From Bacilli bacterium (GTDB taxonomy: Bacteria; Bacillota_I; Bacilli_A; RFN20; CAG-288), in the NCBI GenBank assembly GCA_022774485.1, contig JALFLX010000136.1, positions 1 to 24,885 of the forward strand: a DNA stretch of 24,885 nucleotides, read 5' to 3'. Position 1 is the stretch's first letter. Every line of letters starts with the position of its first letter. Under the pieces are notes generated by a model that was not told the DNA's origin, made no database searches, and saw nothing but the letters and a program-made list of their open reading frames with translations. Positions 8,213 to 15,978 of this stretch are shown here, one piece after another. Position numbers and translations under genes: made by a program.

Positions 8213-9805
8213 TCAGAACGCTCCAAATTCAATTGTGCAACGATCCGAAGAAGTGGACTTCACTTTGAAACCAAAATCAGGTCTTGTGCCATCATCGAAC
8301 ACAAAATCAGAATAGGTGGAAGAAGAGGAGAAGGACCCTTCTTTTTGAAAGAGAACAGAGTTGGTAGCAAAACCTGTCTTATTTCCTTGAATTTTAGAAC
8401 CAGTCGCCGGAAGAAGGGAAATCAATCTTCCACGATAGAAAGAGTTCGAAGAATCCGAGATGGTGTGATAAGACATGGATGTCGTGTTGGAATAAAGTGT
8501 TGTATACAGGTATTTATATCCCCAATCAGAAGAATACGACGGCAATTTGTTATACACAAAGCCATCCCATTTCACAGTGGTGTTGGTGACTGGAACAATC
8601 TTTCCGACTGTCGCATTGATGTGATAAAGAAGAACACCGGGTTTAGAATAGCAAGCTAAATTGTTTGTGTATCTTGACTGTGAATCAGATTCGTTGAGAT
8701 TGGTCGGGGTGTAATACTCCACCAAAAGGTATTCATCATAAGAAGTTCCGTTATATGTAGAAGTCGGAATCAAGAAAGAATCTCCGTATTCTGTGTGAGA
8801 GCGAAGGGTCAATGTGTTTCCGTTTGCGCTTAGATATTCTTGATTGATGACAGTTGGAGATTCCCAACCTAAATAGAATTTAGAATAAGAGGTGTGATCT
8901 CCAATGTTGCAATCCATCATATCTACACCACCTACAGGAGTGTCTGCAGTCCCTTTTCTGGTGGTCGAATCATAATCGTAGTCATAGGAATAATAATCAT
9001 CTAATCCCATCATATGACCAGTCTCATGGATGAATGTGTGGCTGTCTGCGATATTGGTTTTATCTAAAAGAGTGGAATAATCTTTCTCGGTGAAGAAGTC
9101 AACGCTTGCCCAAGCGTAGCAGCAAGGGTAGTAACCGTTGACAGCAGTACGAGACATGCTCCAAGTGGTAAAAGCCCAATAAAGTTGAGAAGAAGAACGC
9201 ATGGTAGGGGAGTATACCATCCACACCGCATCGAGATAACCATCTCCGTTTGTATCGTATTCTGAAAAGTCGACTCCAGAAACACCCTTTAACACGGTGT
9301 CTAAGATGACATCGGTGTAGATCTTTTCTGCAGTGGTGTAAGAATCATATTTTGCTTCCAACTGAGCTGTGGATAAATTTAGTGTCATCGGCGCAGTTAC
9401 TTCACCGGAGATGGAAAGTTTTCCATAGCTGCTTTTCTCATAATAGGAAGCAACAGATTCCCAACCAGTCTCCTCTTCCGTTCCGAAGAAACCGTCCTGA
9501 ATCAACTTCAACTCTTTTTGAGTGAACTTATCATCACTTGTCTGAATCGGAATGACTAAGATTTTAGATTCTCCAACAGAAGGGAGATATCGATATCCCA
9601 TCCCTAACCCGATAGTGTCTTTATTCAGATTGTCTTTGGAAAAATTAGAACCGTAAGTCGCTTCGACATATTCCTCACCCTCCGAAATAGGAGTCTGGGT
9701 GGTTTCTTTGCCTAAGTGAATCGGTTCAAAGTAAAAACAAGATGTGAAAAGCGGAAGTGTTAATAGAAACGATAAAAGAATAAACGCTTTTCTCTTAGTC
9801 CCCAT
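8213..9805 (-). CDS. Secreted lipoprotein zinc metalloprotease, M6 (immune inhibitor A)-like
   Basis: Predicted 530-aa extracellular peptidase, lipid-anchored to the outer face of the membrane. The N-terminus (MGTKRKAF, then a hydrophobic stretch) ends in a lipobox-like LFTSC with the lipidated Cys at residue 23. The zinc and catalytic motif HETGHMMGLDD is at about residues 260-270 and is followed by GGVDMMD and a Ser-Lys-Phe-x-Leu-Gly-Trp segment, the order expected for M6-type peptidases. A DTNGDGYLD loop (about 184-192) looks like a calcium site. A Tyr/Asp-rich insert (SYDYDYDS) sits between the two zinc-site segments. I chose the ATG at 9805 over the longer frame (9859) because it gives a proper signal peptide, has GAGG upstream and overlaps the previous gene's stop by 11 bases. 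Substrate is unknown. It is the only exported product in the operon. Confidence 0.87.
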   Translation of the reverse strand: MGTKRKAFILLSFLLTLPLFTSCFYFEPIHLGKETTQTPISEGEEYVEATYGSNFSKDNLNKDTIGLGMGYRYLPSVGESKILVIPIQTSDDKFTQKELKLIQDGFFGTEEETGWESVASYYEKSSYGKLSISGEVTAPMTLNLSTAQLEAKYDSYTTAEKIYTDVILDTVLKGVSGVDFSEYDTNGDGYLDAVWMVYSPTMRSSSQLYWAFTTWSMSRTAVNGYYPCCYAWASVDFFTEKDYSTLLDKTNIADSHTFIHETGHMMGLDDYYSYDYDYDSTTRKGTADTPVGGVDMMDCNIGDHTSYSKFYLGWESPTVINQEYLSANGNTLTLRSHTEYGDSFLIPTSTYNGTSYDEYLLVEYYTPTNLNESDSQSRYTNNLACYSKPGVLLYHINATVGKIVPVTNTTVKWDGFVYNKLPSYSSDWGYKYLYTTLYSNTTSMSYHTISDSSNSFYRGRLISLLPATGSKIQGNKTGFATNSVLFQKEGSFSSSSTYSDFVFDDGTRPDFGFKVKSTSSDRCTIEFGAF

Positions 9806-10139
9806 AGTCAGATCCTCTAGATTCTGGTTGAACGAGGACTCTCGCTTGATCTGCAACATCCATCGCCGTCAAGAAAATCGCATCATCACAAATAACAAGA
9901 GGATTGTCCTCCTGCCCGACAAACACAACTTTCTTATTCTTGTGGACAATCTCATCCATCTTCGCTAAAAGATCTTGATAAGATTCCGGTCTCTGCATAC
10001 GGTATCCTTGGAGATAGGTGTAAAACTGCGGTTCAATATAAAAGATAGAACCATCTTCATTTTGATAACAAGCCGCGAAGCGATTGCGTAAATCAATCAT
10101 CACCTGGCGGTCTTTCCACTCTTCATATTTCGGTTTCAT
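9795..10139 (-). CDS. Hypothetical protein, 114 aa
   Basis: I do not recognise this family. It encodes a small soluble protein with mixed helix and strand character, no signal peptide and no membrane span. The C-terminal half contains a hydrophobic beta-like stretch (KKVVFVGQED, then PLVICDDAIF). The ATG is preceded by GTGAGG at a spacing of about 10 bases. Its stop overlaps the metalloprotease start by 11 bases, which argues for coupled translation and supports both genes being real. A TATAAT hexamer lies 21 bases before the start (10160-10165) but has no matching -35 box, so an extra internal promoter is possible but weak. Confidence 0.72.
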   Translation of the reverse strand: MKPKYEEWKDRQVMIDLRNRFAACYQNEDGSIFYIEPQFYTYLQGYRMQRPESYQDLLAKMDEIVHKNKKVVFVGQEDNPLVICDDAIFLTAMDVADQARVLVQPESRGSDYGD

Positions 10140-10188
10140 TCGTTATTTTTCCTCACTTTATTATATCATGAAGCTGATTTTTTCTCTG

Positions 10189-10527
10189 TTATCGAGAAAG
10201 GTGTTGTTGTAACAATACCAATGAGTCACCAAGGAAGAAATAATCATCCTTTAACGACTCCATCTTCACTTCTTTTGTCGCATCAAACGCCATCGAAGAA
10301 AAGAGGGGAAGCACCTCAACAAGAGAAACGTCTTCTCTTTTCTCATCAATCGCGTGTTCTAAGCGATGATAAGACTCCTCTAACACCTTCATTCTTCTCT
10401 CATATTCAAACGCTTCAGAAAACGGTCTCTTTCCTCTTTGTTTTCTTCTTAAGAGTTTGATTAACATCGCTAAGAGAGAAAGACAAGCGACTTGATACGC
10501 TTGAATCTTCACTTCGATTTTACTCAT
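10189..10527 (-). CDS. Hypothetical protein, 112 aa
   Basis: I do not recognise this family. The N-terminus contains a short hydrophobic segment (about residues 12-25, VACLSLLAMLIKLL) followed at once by a basic run (RRKQRGKR), so peripheral membrane attachment is possible. The middle is charged and helical (about 40-70, possible coiled coil). The start codon lies inside the end of the upstream gene (8-base overlap) behind AGGAGG, a good sign that it is translated. A 49-base gap separates it from the next operon gene. Confidence 0.7.
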   Translation of the reverse strand: MSKIEVKIQAYQVACLSLLAMLIKLLRRKQRGKRPFSEAFEYERRMKVLEESYHRLEHAIDEKREDVSLVEVLPLFSSMAFDATKEVKMESLKDDYFFLGDSLVLLQQHLSR

Positions 10528-10987
10528 GGTGTTTTCCTCCTCTCAGCGTGATAGTAAGCTCAAAGATGGAGCGCTCAAAGAGCTTTGGAACATCTTCTCT
10601 TGAAGAGAGAGGAAGCACAGCTCCTTTGACTGTCTTCTTTAAGAAATCCACTGTTCTTAAAATAACGTCAGAGAAATCAAGCGGTAAAAATGTCTCAATG
10701 TTCTGCATCCGATGAAAAAGATCAGTGTATGTATCGATGATTGAAATCGCATCTTTCCACTCCTCTTCTAAGAGCTCATCTTTCTTTAACGAGAAGGAGA
10801 ATAAATCAGCATCTTTCTTTTCAAGATAAAGAATGTCAGATTTTAATTCATGGAACAAATCTTTGAGATCTACCATCTCTTTTTCAATCGCACCGATGTA
10901 CTGATAAAGAGCAATCAAAGCTGCGCTCCCACAGAAATAAGGAGATTGATCTTCTTTCATTAACGAGATAGATAATTCTTCTTTCAT
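10520..10987 (-). CDS. Hypothetical helical protein, 155 aa, first gene of the operon
   Basis: I do not recognise this family. It is a predicted soluble, mostly helical protein with many Asp, Glu, Lys and Leu residues and heptad-like Leu spacing at about 30-60 and 85-120. There is no signal peptide. The start at 10987 has a near-perfect AAGGAGGT site 7 bases upstream, the strongest in the operon, fitting a lead gene. It overlaps the next gene by 8 bases. A Cys-Gly-Ser-Ala segment near residue 19 recalls papain-like active sites only superficially; no His/Asn partner is evident. Confidence 0.73.
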   Translation of the reverse strand: MKEELSISLMKEDQSPYFCGSAALIALYQYIGAIEKEMVDLKDLFHELKSDILYLEKKDADLFSFSLKKDELLEEEWKDAISIIDTYTDLFHRMQNIETFLPLDFSDVILRTVDFLKKTVKGAVLPLSSREDVPKLFERSIFELTITLRGGKHHE

Positions 10988-11027
10988 CTTATAGACCTCC
11001 TTCTATTCCTTTTTTGATAAATCTTTT

Positions 11028-11056
11028 CTTATATAAACACAAAGAAGAAGTAAAAA
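11028..11056 (-). promoter_or_regulatory. Possible promoter of the six-gene operon
   Basis: On the - strand TTTTTA (11056-11051) and TATAAG (11033-11028) are 17 bases apart and lie about 40 bases before the lead gene. The -35 match is poor. It is suggested because a terminator lies just upstream and the downstream genes are coupled. Confidence 0.3.
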
Positions 11057-11091
11057 TTATTGGATATGAAAGAAGTCTCCTCTTTGATTTT

Positions 11092-11125
11092 AAAAAAAGT
11101 ATCGATACCAAAAGATATCAATACT
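11092..11125 (-). terminator. Rho-independent terminator after the zinc-ribbon membrane protein gene
   Basis: On the - strand AGTATTGATA and TATCGATACT pair over 10 positions (one G-U), with an 8-base loop, and run straight into seven T. It lies 18 bases past the stop of the 114-aa zinc-ribbon gene and separates it from the six-gene operon. Confidence 0.82.
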
Positions 11126-11143
11126 GTAGAGATGACACCATAA

Positions 11144-11488
11144 TCAGTTCGTTCCGTGTAAGCCAAGAAGAATAATGATTCCAAACAAAATTTCAAAGAT
11201 AATCGAAGCTAGTCCAAGTCCGATGCCGATTTTACCCATGCTTTCTTCTCTAGAATACAAACCTAAGAACAAAGCGACAACCGAAAAGATAAAACCGATG
11301 AAGGGAATAAAACCGAAGATGCCACAGGCCAAGGAGAGAGAAGCCATCAAAGTAGTGGTTTGACGCTTCTTAGTAACCGTTGCAACTGGAGTGAATGTGT
11401 TCTCTTTGTTCTCAAACAAAGGAGCTCCACATCTCGGACAAAACTTCGCATCGTCTTTTACTTCATTTCCGCATTTTGAACAGTACAT
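11144..11488 (-). CDS. Zinc-ribbon membrane protein, 114 aa
   Basis: Small membrane protein with an N-terminal zinc ribbon: Cys3-x2-Cys6 and Cys17-x2-Cys20 (MYCSKCGNEV, FCPRCGAPLF). A short linker is followed by two hydrophobic spans at about 47-77 and 85-111. This layout (zinc ribbon plus two-helix DUF4190-like part) is common and uncharacterised in Bacillota; the role is unknown. The start is supported by AGGAGGTG just upstream. It is flanked by terminators on both sides (11508-11535 and 11092-11125), so it looks monocistronic, although no promoter stands out in the short gap to the PFOR gene. Confidence 0.83.
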   Translation of the reverse strand: MYCSKCGNEVKDDAKFCPRCGAPLFENKENTFTPVATVTKKRQTTTLMASLSLACGIFGFIPFIGFIFSVVALFLGLYSREESMGKIGIGLGLASIIFEILFGIIILLGLHGTN

Positions 11489-11507
11489 AACACCTCCTGA
11501 AAAGAAT

Positions 11508-11535
11508 ATCAGCCCCTCAAAAGAGAGGGGCTGAT
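11508..11535 (-). terminator. Hairpin terminator after the PFOR gene
   Basis: An 11-bp perfect stem (ATCAGCCCCTC at 11508-11518 with GAGGGGCTGAT at 11525-11535) and a 6-base loop. On the - strand it is followed by ATTCTTTTC, a moderate T run. It lies 18 bases after the PFOR stop. Confidence 0.8.
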
Positions 11536-11553
11536 AAATGAGTTGTCAGAAGA

Positions 11554-14500
11554 TTACTTGTCCTGACCGCCGTAGCGGAGGATATCGTGATATCTCTGTT
11601 CCGCATATTTTCTGTTCTTTTCGAACAGTTCTTCAGCGTGATCAGGATTGACTCTGGGGAGCTGAGAATATCTGGTGGAAGTGAGTAAGAAGTCTTTGAT
11701 CTTAGAGAAGTCAGGTTTAGAAGACATCTTGAGCGGAGATTCACCCTTCTCAGCGAGACGAGGATCGAAGGTATAGGTGAGGAAGTAACCGGAATCAACC
11801 GCCATCTTCTCCTGTAACATGGAGTTCGCTAAGCCGCCACGGATACCTTGTTCCTGGCAAGGAGCATAGCACATGATGAGAGAAGGACCATTGTAAGATT
11901 CAGCTTCCTGTAACGCTTTGATAGCCTGAGACGGATTCGCGCCTAACGCGATAGAGGCGACATAGACGTGATCGTAAGCCATGGCGATTAAGCCGAGGTT
12001 CTTCTTAGCAGTCTTCTTACCAGAGGCAGCGAACTTCGCAATCTGACCGGTTTGAGAGGACTTAGAAGCCTGACCACCAGTATTGGAGTAGACCTCAGTG
12101 TCGAGGACTAAGATGTTGACATCGTCCTCAGAAGCTAAGACGTGATCTAATCCGCCGTAGCCGATATCGTAGGCCCAGCCGTCACCGCCGACAATCCAGA
12201 CAGACTTGTCGAGGAGGTCGTTCTTCATCGGTAAGAGGGCTTTGATGCCTTCGCAAGCAGACTCTTCAACAAGGCGGATCATCTTGCCTAAGATCTTGCG
12301 GACGTGTTTCTTATCCTTGATGTGAGTGAGGTAATCTTCTAAGACAGTTTTAAGTTCAGGCTCAACCTTATCCTGGTTTTCAAGGATGATGGAGCAGATA
12401 CGAGAGAGCTTGAAGTCAGTGGCAAGTCTCATACCATAACCATATTCGGCGTTGTCTTCGAAGAGGGAGTTCGCCCAAGCGATACCCTCACCGTTCTTAT
12501 TGGTGACAAACGGAGTGAGCGGAGTGGAACCGTTGTAGATGGAGGAGCAGCCAGTCGCGTTAGCAACTAACATATCAGGTCCGAAGAGCTGGGAGACCAA
12601 ACGATAGTAAGGAGTTTCACCGCAGCCTGCGCAGGCGCCGGAGACTTCCTGATACGGCTTGTAGAAAGCAACTTCCTTGACAGTGCCAGCAGGATAGAAA
12701 CCAGTCTTAGGCTCGATCTCTTTGTAGAGGATCTCAGCGGCTTCTTCATGCTCAGCCTGAGTCTTGGAATCGACCATTCTGAGAGCCTTGTGGGCTTCCA
12801 TGATGGTCTTTCCGTTCTCATCTTTGAGGATGTTTCCATTCTCATCTTTCTTCGGAGTCATCTTACCAGGGCACTGGTTGACGCAGAGAGAGCAGCCGAC
12901 GCAGTTCATCGGAGAGACCTGGATGCGGAACTTGAGTCCCTTGACATTAGGTCCACCTAACGCCGGTAAGACATCAGCTCTTTCGCTCTCAGGAAGCTTG
13001 TTGATATCTTCATCATCGAGCAAGAAGGCGCGGATTGTCGCGTGAGGGCAGACAAAGGCGCACTGGTTGCACTGGATACAATTGGCTTTATCCCAAACAG
13101 GAACACGGTCAGCGATCGCTCTCTTTTCACGGAAAGTGATGTTGGGTTCCATGGTGCCATCCTCTAATTCCCACTTGGTGAAAGTGGAGACAGGGAGGCT
13201 GTAACCATCGAGGTTGCCGATGACAGCGACATAGCTATCCCAGTAATCATCGCCAGTGAGTTTGACATTGGCGTTGATCGGAAGCTCTGCCCAAGCAGGA
13301 TCAACCTTGACTTCTCTTAATCCATCGGTACCAGAATCGATGGCTTTGTAGTTCATCTCAACGACATCCTGACCTTTCTTAGCATAGGTCTTAGCCGCGA
13401 ACTTCTTCATCCAAGCGTTGGCTTCCTCATAAGGCATGATCTGCGGGTTGAGGTAGAAGAAAGCGGACTGGAGGATGGTGTTGGTGTGACGGCCCATACC
13501 GATAGAGAGAGCGATCTTGTTGGCGTCGATAACGTAGAACTTAGCATGCTTCTCGGCGAGCTGTCTCTTCATGCGGTTAGGCATAGAAGCAGCTAACTGC
13601 TCATCGCTCATGTTGGTGTTGAGCAAGAAAGTTCCGCCGTCCTTAAGACAGGAGAGCATGTCGAACTTGAAGATATAAGAATCTAAGGAGCAGGAGACAA
13701 AGTCAGCATTCTCAACATAATAAGTGGAGTGAATCGGGCTGTGACCGAATCTTAAGTGAGAACGGGTGACACCACCAGACTTTCTAGAGTCGTAGGCGAA
13801 ATAAGCCTGCGCATACTGATGAGTCTCATCGCCGATGATCTTGATGGAAGACTTGTTGGCACCGACAGTACCATCAGAGCCTAATCCGTAGAAAAGGCAA
13901 GAGGTGTAGTCGTGATCGATGATGTAGCCTTCATCCGCCGGAATAGAAAGATGAGTGACATCATCTTCAATACCGACAGTGAAACCAGTCCATCTCTTCT
14001 CCGCATCGAGGAAGTCGAAGACACCCTTGATGTGTTTCGGAGCGGTATCCTTAGAGGAGACACCATAACGGCCACCTAAGACTTCGATATCTTCTCTTCC
14101 GCCCTGCTTTAAGGCAGCGACAACATCGAGGTATAACGGTTCACCGTCAGAGCCAGGCTCTTTGGTTCTGTCTAAGACAGCGATCTTCTTAACAGTGGCA
14201 GGGATCGCCTTTAATAAGTGTTTGACAGAGAACGGACGATAGAGGTAGACCTTGACAAGACCGACCTTTTCGCCTTTCTTGATGAGATCATCAACAACTT
14301 CAGTGGCAGTCTCAGTGACAGAGCCCATCGCGATGATGATCTTGGTGGCTTCGCTATCTCCGTAGTAGACAAACGGAGCATAGGTTCTGCCAGTCGCATC
14401 GGAAACTTTCTTGAAGTATTCAGAAGCGACATCGACAATGCGGTCCTCGTGGAGGTTCTGAGCTTCACGACCCTGGAAAGTGATATCGTCATTCTCAGCG

Positions 14501-15165
14501 CCACCTCTGGTGACAGCATGTCCGTGCGGGTTCAAAGCTCTAGCCTTGAAGTTCTCGACGGCATCCATATCGAGAATGGATTTCCAGAAATCATCGTTGA
14601 CGAATTCGACATTCTGAATCTCGTGAGAGGTTCTGAAACCATCGAAGAAGTGAACGACCGGGGAAGCGGATTTAATTGCGACTAAGTGAGAGAGAGGTGC
14701 TAAATCTGCAACGTCCTGAACGGACTGAGAGCAGATCATGGCAGCGCCAGTCTGTCTGACAGCGTAGACATCACCGTGATCGCCGAAGATTGAAAGCGAA
14801 CGGCTCGCTAAAGAACGAGCGGCGCAGTGCAAGACGATCGGCAATTCCTCACCGACCCATTTGTAAATGTTCGGGATCATGAGGAGCAAGCCCTGAGAAG
14901 CGGTATAGGTGGTTGCTAAAGCACCGCCCTGAGCAGCGCCGTGAACAGCGCCAGAAGCACCAGCTTCAGACTGCATTTCCATAACTTTGACAGTGTCGCC
15001 AAAGAGGTTCTTCATGCCTTGTGAAGCGTAAACATCGACATTTTCGGCCATAGGGGAAGAAGGGGTAATAGGGTAGATGGCAGCGACTTCAGTGAACTTG
15101 TAAGATCCTAAAGCGGCTGCAGTGTTGCCATCAACGGATTTGAATGAGAATTTCTCTTTTTCCAT
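11554..15165 (-). CDS. nifJ: Pyruvate:ferredoxin (flavodoxin) oxidoreductase, single-chain
   Basis: Cytoplasmic enzyme that converts pyruvate and CoA to acetyl-CoA, CO2 and reduced ferredoxin, a central step in anaerobic fermentation. The 1203-aa chain has the full domain order: N-terminal pyrimidine-binding domain (YPITPSSPMAE), a CoA-binding region, two 4Fe-4S motifs (Cys698/701/704/708 and Cys757/760/763/767, counted from the alternative start two codons earlier), and a C-terminal thiamine-diphosphate domain with CAGC (847-850), NATGCSS and GGDGWAYDIG. The cysteines of the third cluster are present. Two ATGs are possible; 15165 is preferred because GGAGG sits 6-7 bases before it, whereas the ATG at 15171 abuts that site. 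It is a single-gene unit with its own promoter and terminator. Length and motifs are normal. Confidence 0.98.
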   Translation of the reverse strand: MEKEKFSFKSVDGNTAAALGSYKFTEVAAIYPITPSSPMAENVDVYASQGMKNLFGDTVKVMEMQSEAGASGAVHGAAQGGALATTYTASQGLLLMIPNIYKWVGEELPIVLHCAARSLASRSLSIFGDHGDVYAVRQTGAAMICSQSVQDVADLAPLSHLVAIKSASPVVHFFDGFRTSHEIQNVEFVNDDFWKSILDMDAVENFKARALNPHGHAVTRGGAENDDITFQGREAQNLHEDRIVDVASEYFKKVSDATGRTYAPFVYYGDSEATKIIIAMGSVTETATEVVDDLIKKGEKVGLVKVYLYRPFSVKHLLKAIPATVKKIAVLDRTKEPGSDGEPLYLDVVAALKQGGREDIEVLGGRYGVSSKDTAPKHIKGVFDFLDAEKRWTGFTVGIEDDVTHLSIPADEGYIIDHDYTSCLFYGLGSDGTVGANKSSIKIIGDETHQYAQAYFAYDSRKSGGVTRSHLRFGHSPIHSTYYVENADFVSCSLDSYIFKFDMLSCLKDGGTFLLNTNMSDEQLAASMPNRMKRQLAEKHAKFYVIDANKIALSIGMGRHTNTILQSAFFYLNPQIMPYEEANAWMKKFAAKTYAKKGQDVVEMNYKAIDSGTDGLREVKVDPAWAELPINANVKLTGDDYWDSYVAVIGNLDGYSLPVSTFTKWELEDGTMEPNITFREKRAIADRVPVWDKANCIQCNQCAFVCPHATIRAFLLDDEDINKLPESERADVLPALGGPNVKGLKFRIQVSPMNCVGCSLCVNQCPGKMTPKKDENGNILKDENGKTIMEAHKALRMVDSKTQAEHEEAAEILYKEIEPKTGFYPAGTVKEVAFYKPYQEVSGACAGCGETPYYRLVSQLFGPDMLVANATGCSSIYNGSTPLTPFVTNKNGEGIAWANSLFEDNAEYGYGMRLATDFKLSRICSIILENQDKVEPELKTVLEDYLTHIKDKKHVRKILGKMIRLVEESACEGIKALLPMKNDLLDKSVWIVGGDGWAYDIGYGGLDHVLASEDDVNILVLDTEVYSNTGGQASKSSQTGQIAKFAASGKKTAKKNLGLIAMAYDHVYVASIALGANPSQAIKALQEAESYNGPSLIMCYAPCQEQGIRGGLANSMLQEKMAVDSGYFLTYTFDPRLAEKGESPLKMSSKPDFSKIKDFLLTSTRYSQLPRVNPDHAEELFEKNRKYAEQRYHDILRYGGQDK

Positions 15166-15199
15166 AAACATCCTCCAATTGATTTATTCTCCATTCGCT

Positions 15200-15228
15200 A
15201 TTATAAAAGAAAATGCTCATAAATTAAA
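15200..15228 (-). promoter_or_regulatory. Probable promoter of the PFOR gene
   Basis: A perfect TATAAT -10 (15205-15200 on the - strand) with a weak TTTAAT -35 (15228-15223) at 17-base spacing, 35 bases before the ATG. The surrounding DNA is very AT-rich, as at strong promoters. Confidence 0.55.
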
Positions 15229-15530
15229 CTTAATTTTCTTATATATATAAATAAGAGCCAAACAGCACACTTGTTTTCCACGCTTTCTCATAGCATCTAG
15301 AAAGGATCGATTCCTTTCAAAAAGGAACCATAATGAAAATATTTTTAAAAAATAAGATGAAAATCAGAGAAATATAAATTGAGTAATCAACAGGGATAAC
15401 ACATTTAAAACCTATGTTTTTTAAATCAAGCAACTTTTCCGTCTGTATGTCTTCGAAATTTCATTCATAACGAAAAAATTCTGCCTGATCCCATTGATAA
15501 AATAATTCGCGATTTTTTGTGATAGAAAAT
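15229..15530. other. Intergenic stretch without a gene
   Basis: AT-rich DNA upstream of the PFOR promoter. The only structure I see is an inverted repeat, GAAAGGA at 15300-15306 and TCCTTTC at 15312-15318, with no T run on either strand. It could be a protein-binding site. No open frame here has a ribosome binding site. Confidence 0.5.
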
Positions 15531-15554
15531 AAAAAAGCCACCCAAATAGGTGAC
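15531..15554 (-). terminator. Rho-independent terminator in the ATPase-PFOR gap
   Basis: On the - strand GTCACC and GGTGGC pair over 6 bp (one G-U) around a 6-base loop and lead directly into six T. No protein gene lies upstream of it on that strand, which is the main reason to suspect an RNA gene here. Confidence 0.6.
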
Positions 15555-15703
15555 AACGAACCTAAATTGCCTAGTGAGTCTGGTTTCCTTTTTCGCTTTT
15601 GCAAATTTGCTTTGCTGTGCCTCATAAAAGAGGCAAGTTCCAACAGAAGAACCCTTTTGCTCCTAGCCTTTTGGATAATACTGACGATATATCCGCTTGG
15701 CTG
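15531..15703 (-). ncRNA. Possible small structured RNA of unknown class
   Basis: On the - strand a perfect TATAAT (15715-15710, poor -35) is followed by about 170 bases with several hairpins and then a terminator. Helices seen include AGCC/GGCT enclosing GGATA/TATCC near the 5' end, GTTC/GAAC, and a 6-bp stem TGCCTC/GAGGCA (15618-15635). TTGCCT could instead pair with AGGCAA further downstream, giving two alternative folds. I could not match it to tmRNA, RNase P, SRP, 6S or a known riboswitch. It might instead be a long leader of the PFOR gene 365 bases away. Confidence 0.35.
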
Positions 15704-15916
15704 AATAGAATTATAACCGAAAGAGGTGAAGAACAAAACACTTTTTTGCAAGTGCTTTCATTCTTTTTCAACAAATTTGAGAAAATAGGCGGTTTTTCTA
15801 TGTAAGCCTTTACAAAAAGTGAGGGAAAATGAAGGAAATGACGTTATTCTGTTCTTTTTGAAATATTGACAATATTTTTTATTTGTAAAAGTATGACAAA
15901 AGAGAAGAAATTTCTC

Positions 15917-15945
15917 TTGCAAGCAATATATGAAAGTATTATCAT
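15917..15945 (+). promoter_or_regulatory. Promoter of the heavy-metal ATPase gene
   Basis: TTGCAA (15917-15922) and TATCAT (15940-15945) are separated by 17 bases, close to the vegetative consensus. A second TTGACA at 15866-15871 lacks a good -10. The -10 box overlaps the operator-like palindrome by two bases. Confidence 0.6.
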
Positions 15946-15963
15946 ATGAACGGTCATTCATAT
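15944..15963 (+). promoter_or_regulatory. ArsR/SmtB-type metal-sensor operator
   Basis: A perfect inverted repeat, ATATGAA then six bases then TTCATAT. The TGAA-N6-TTCA core is the classical recognition pattern of ArsR/SmtB (CzrA, CadC, SmtB) repressors. It covers the expected transcription start between the -10 box and the ribosome binding site, so a bound repressor would block the metal ATPase gene until metal is present. No regulator gene lies in the window. Confidence 0.72.
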
Positions 15964-15978
15964 AAGGAGGATCACACC

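Noticed and set aside
10160..10165. Internal promoter before the 114-aa operon gene
   Set aside because: Good TATAAT but no -35 hexamer at usable spacing, within a tightly linked operon; mentioned only in that gene's entry.
10910..10940. Papain-like Cys site in the 155-aa protein (Cys-Gly-Ser)
   Set aside because: A single Cys motif without a matching His and Asn is not enough to call a peptidase.
14218..14685. 155-codon frame opposite PFOR
   Set aside because: Antisense shadow of a highly conserved coding region.
15461..15751. 96-codon frame on the - strand in the ATPase-PFOR gap
   Set aside because: No ribosome binding site or recognisable family, and it contains the terminator hairpin and putative promoter of the possible RNA gene.
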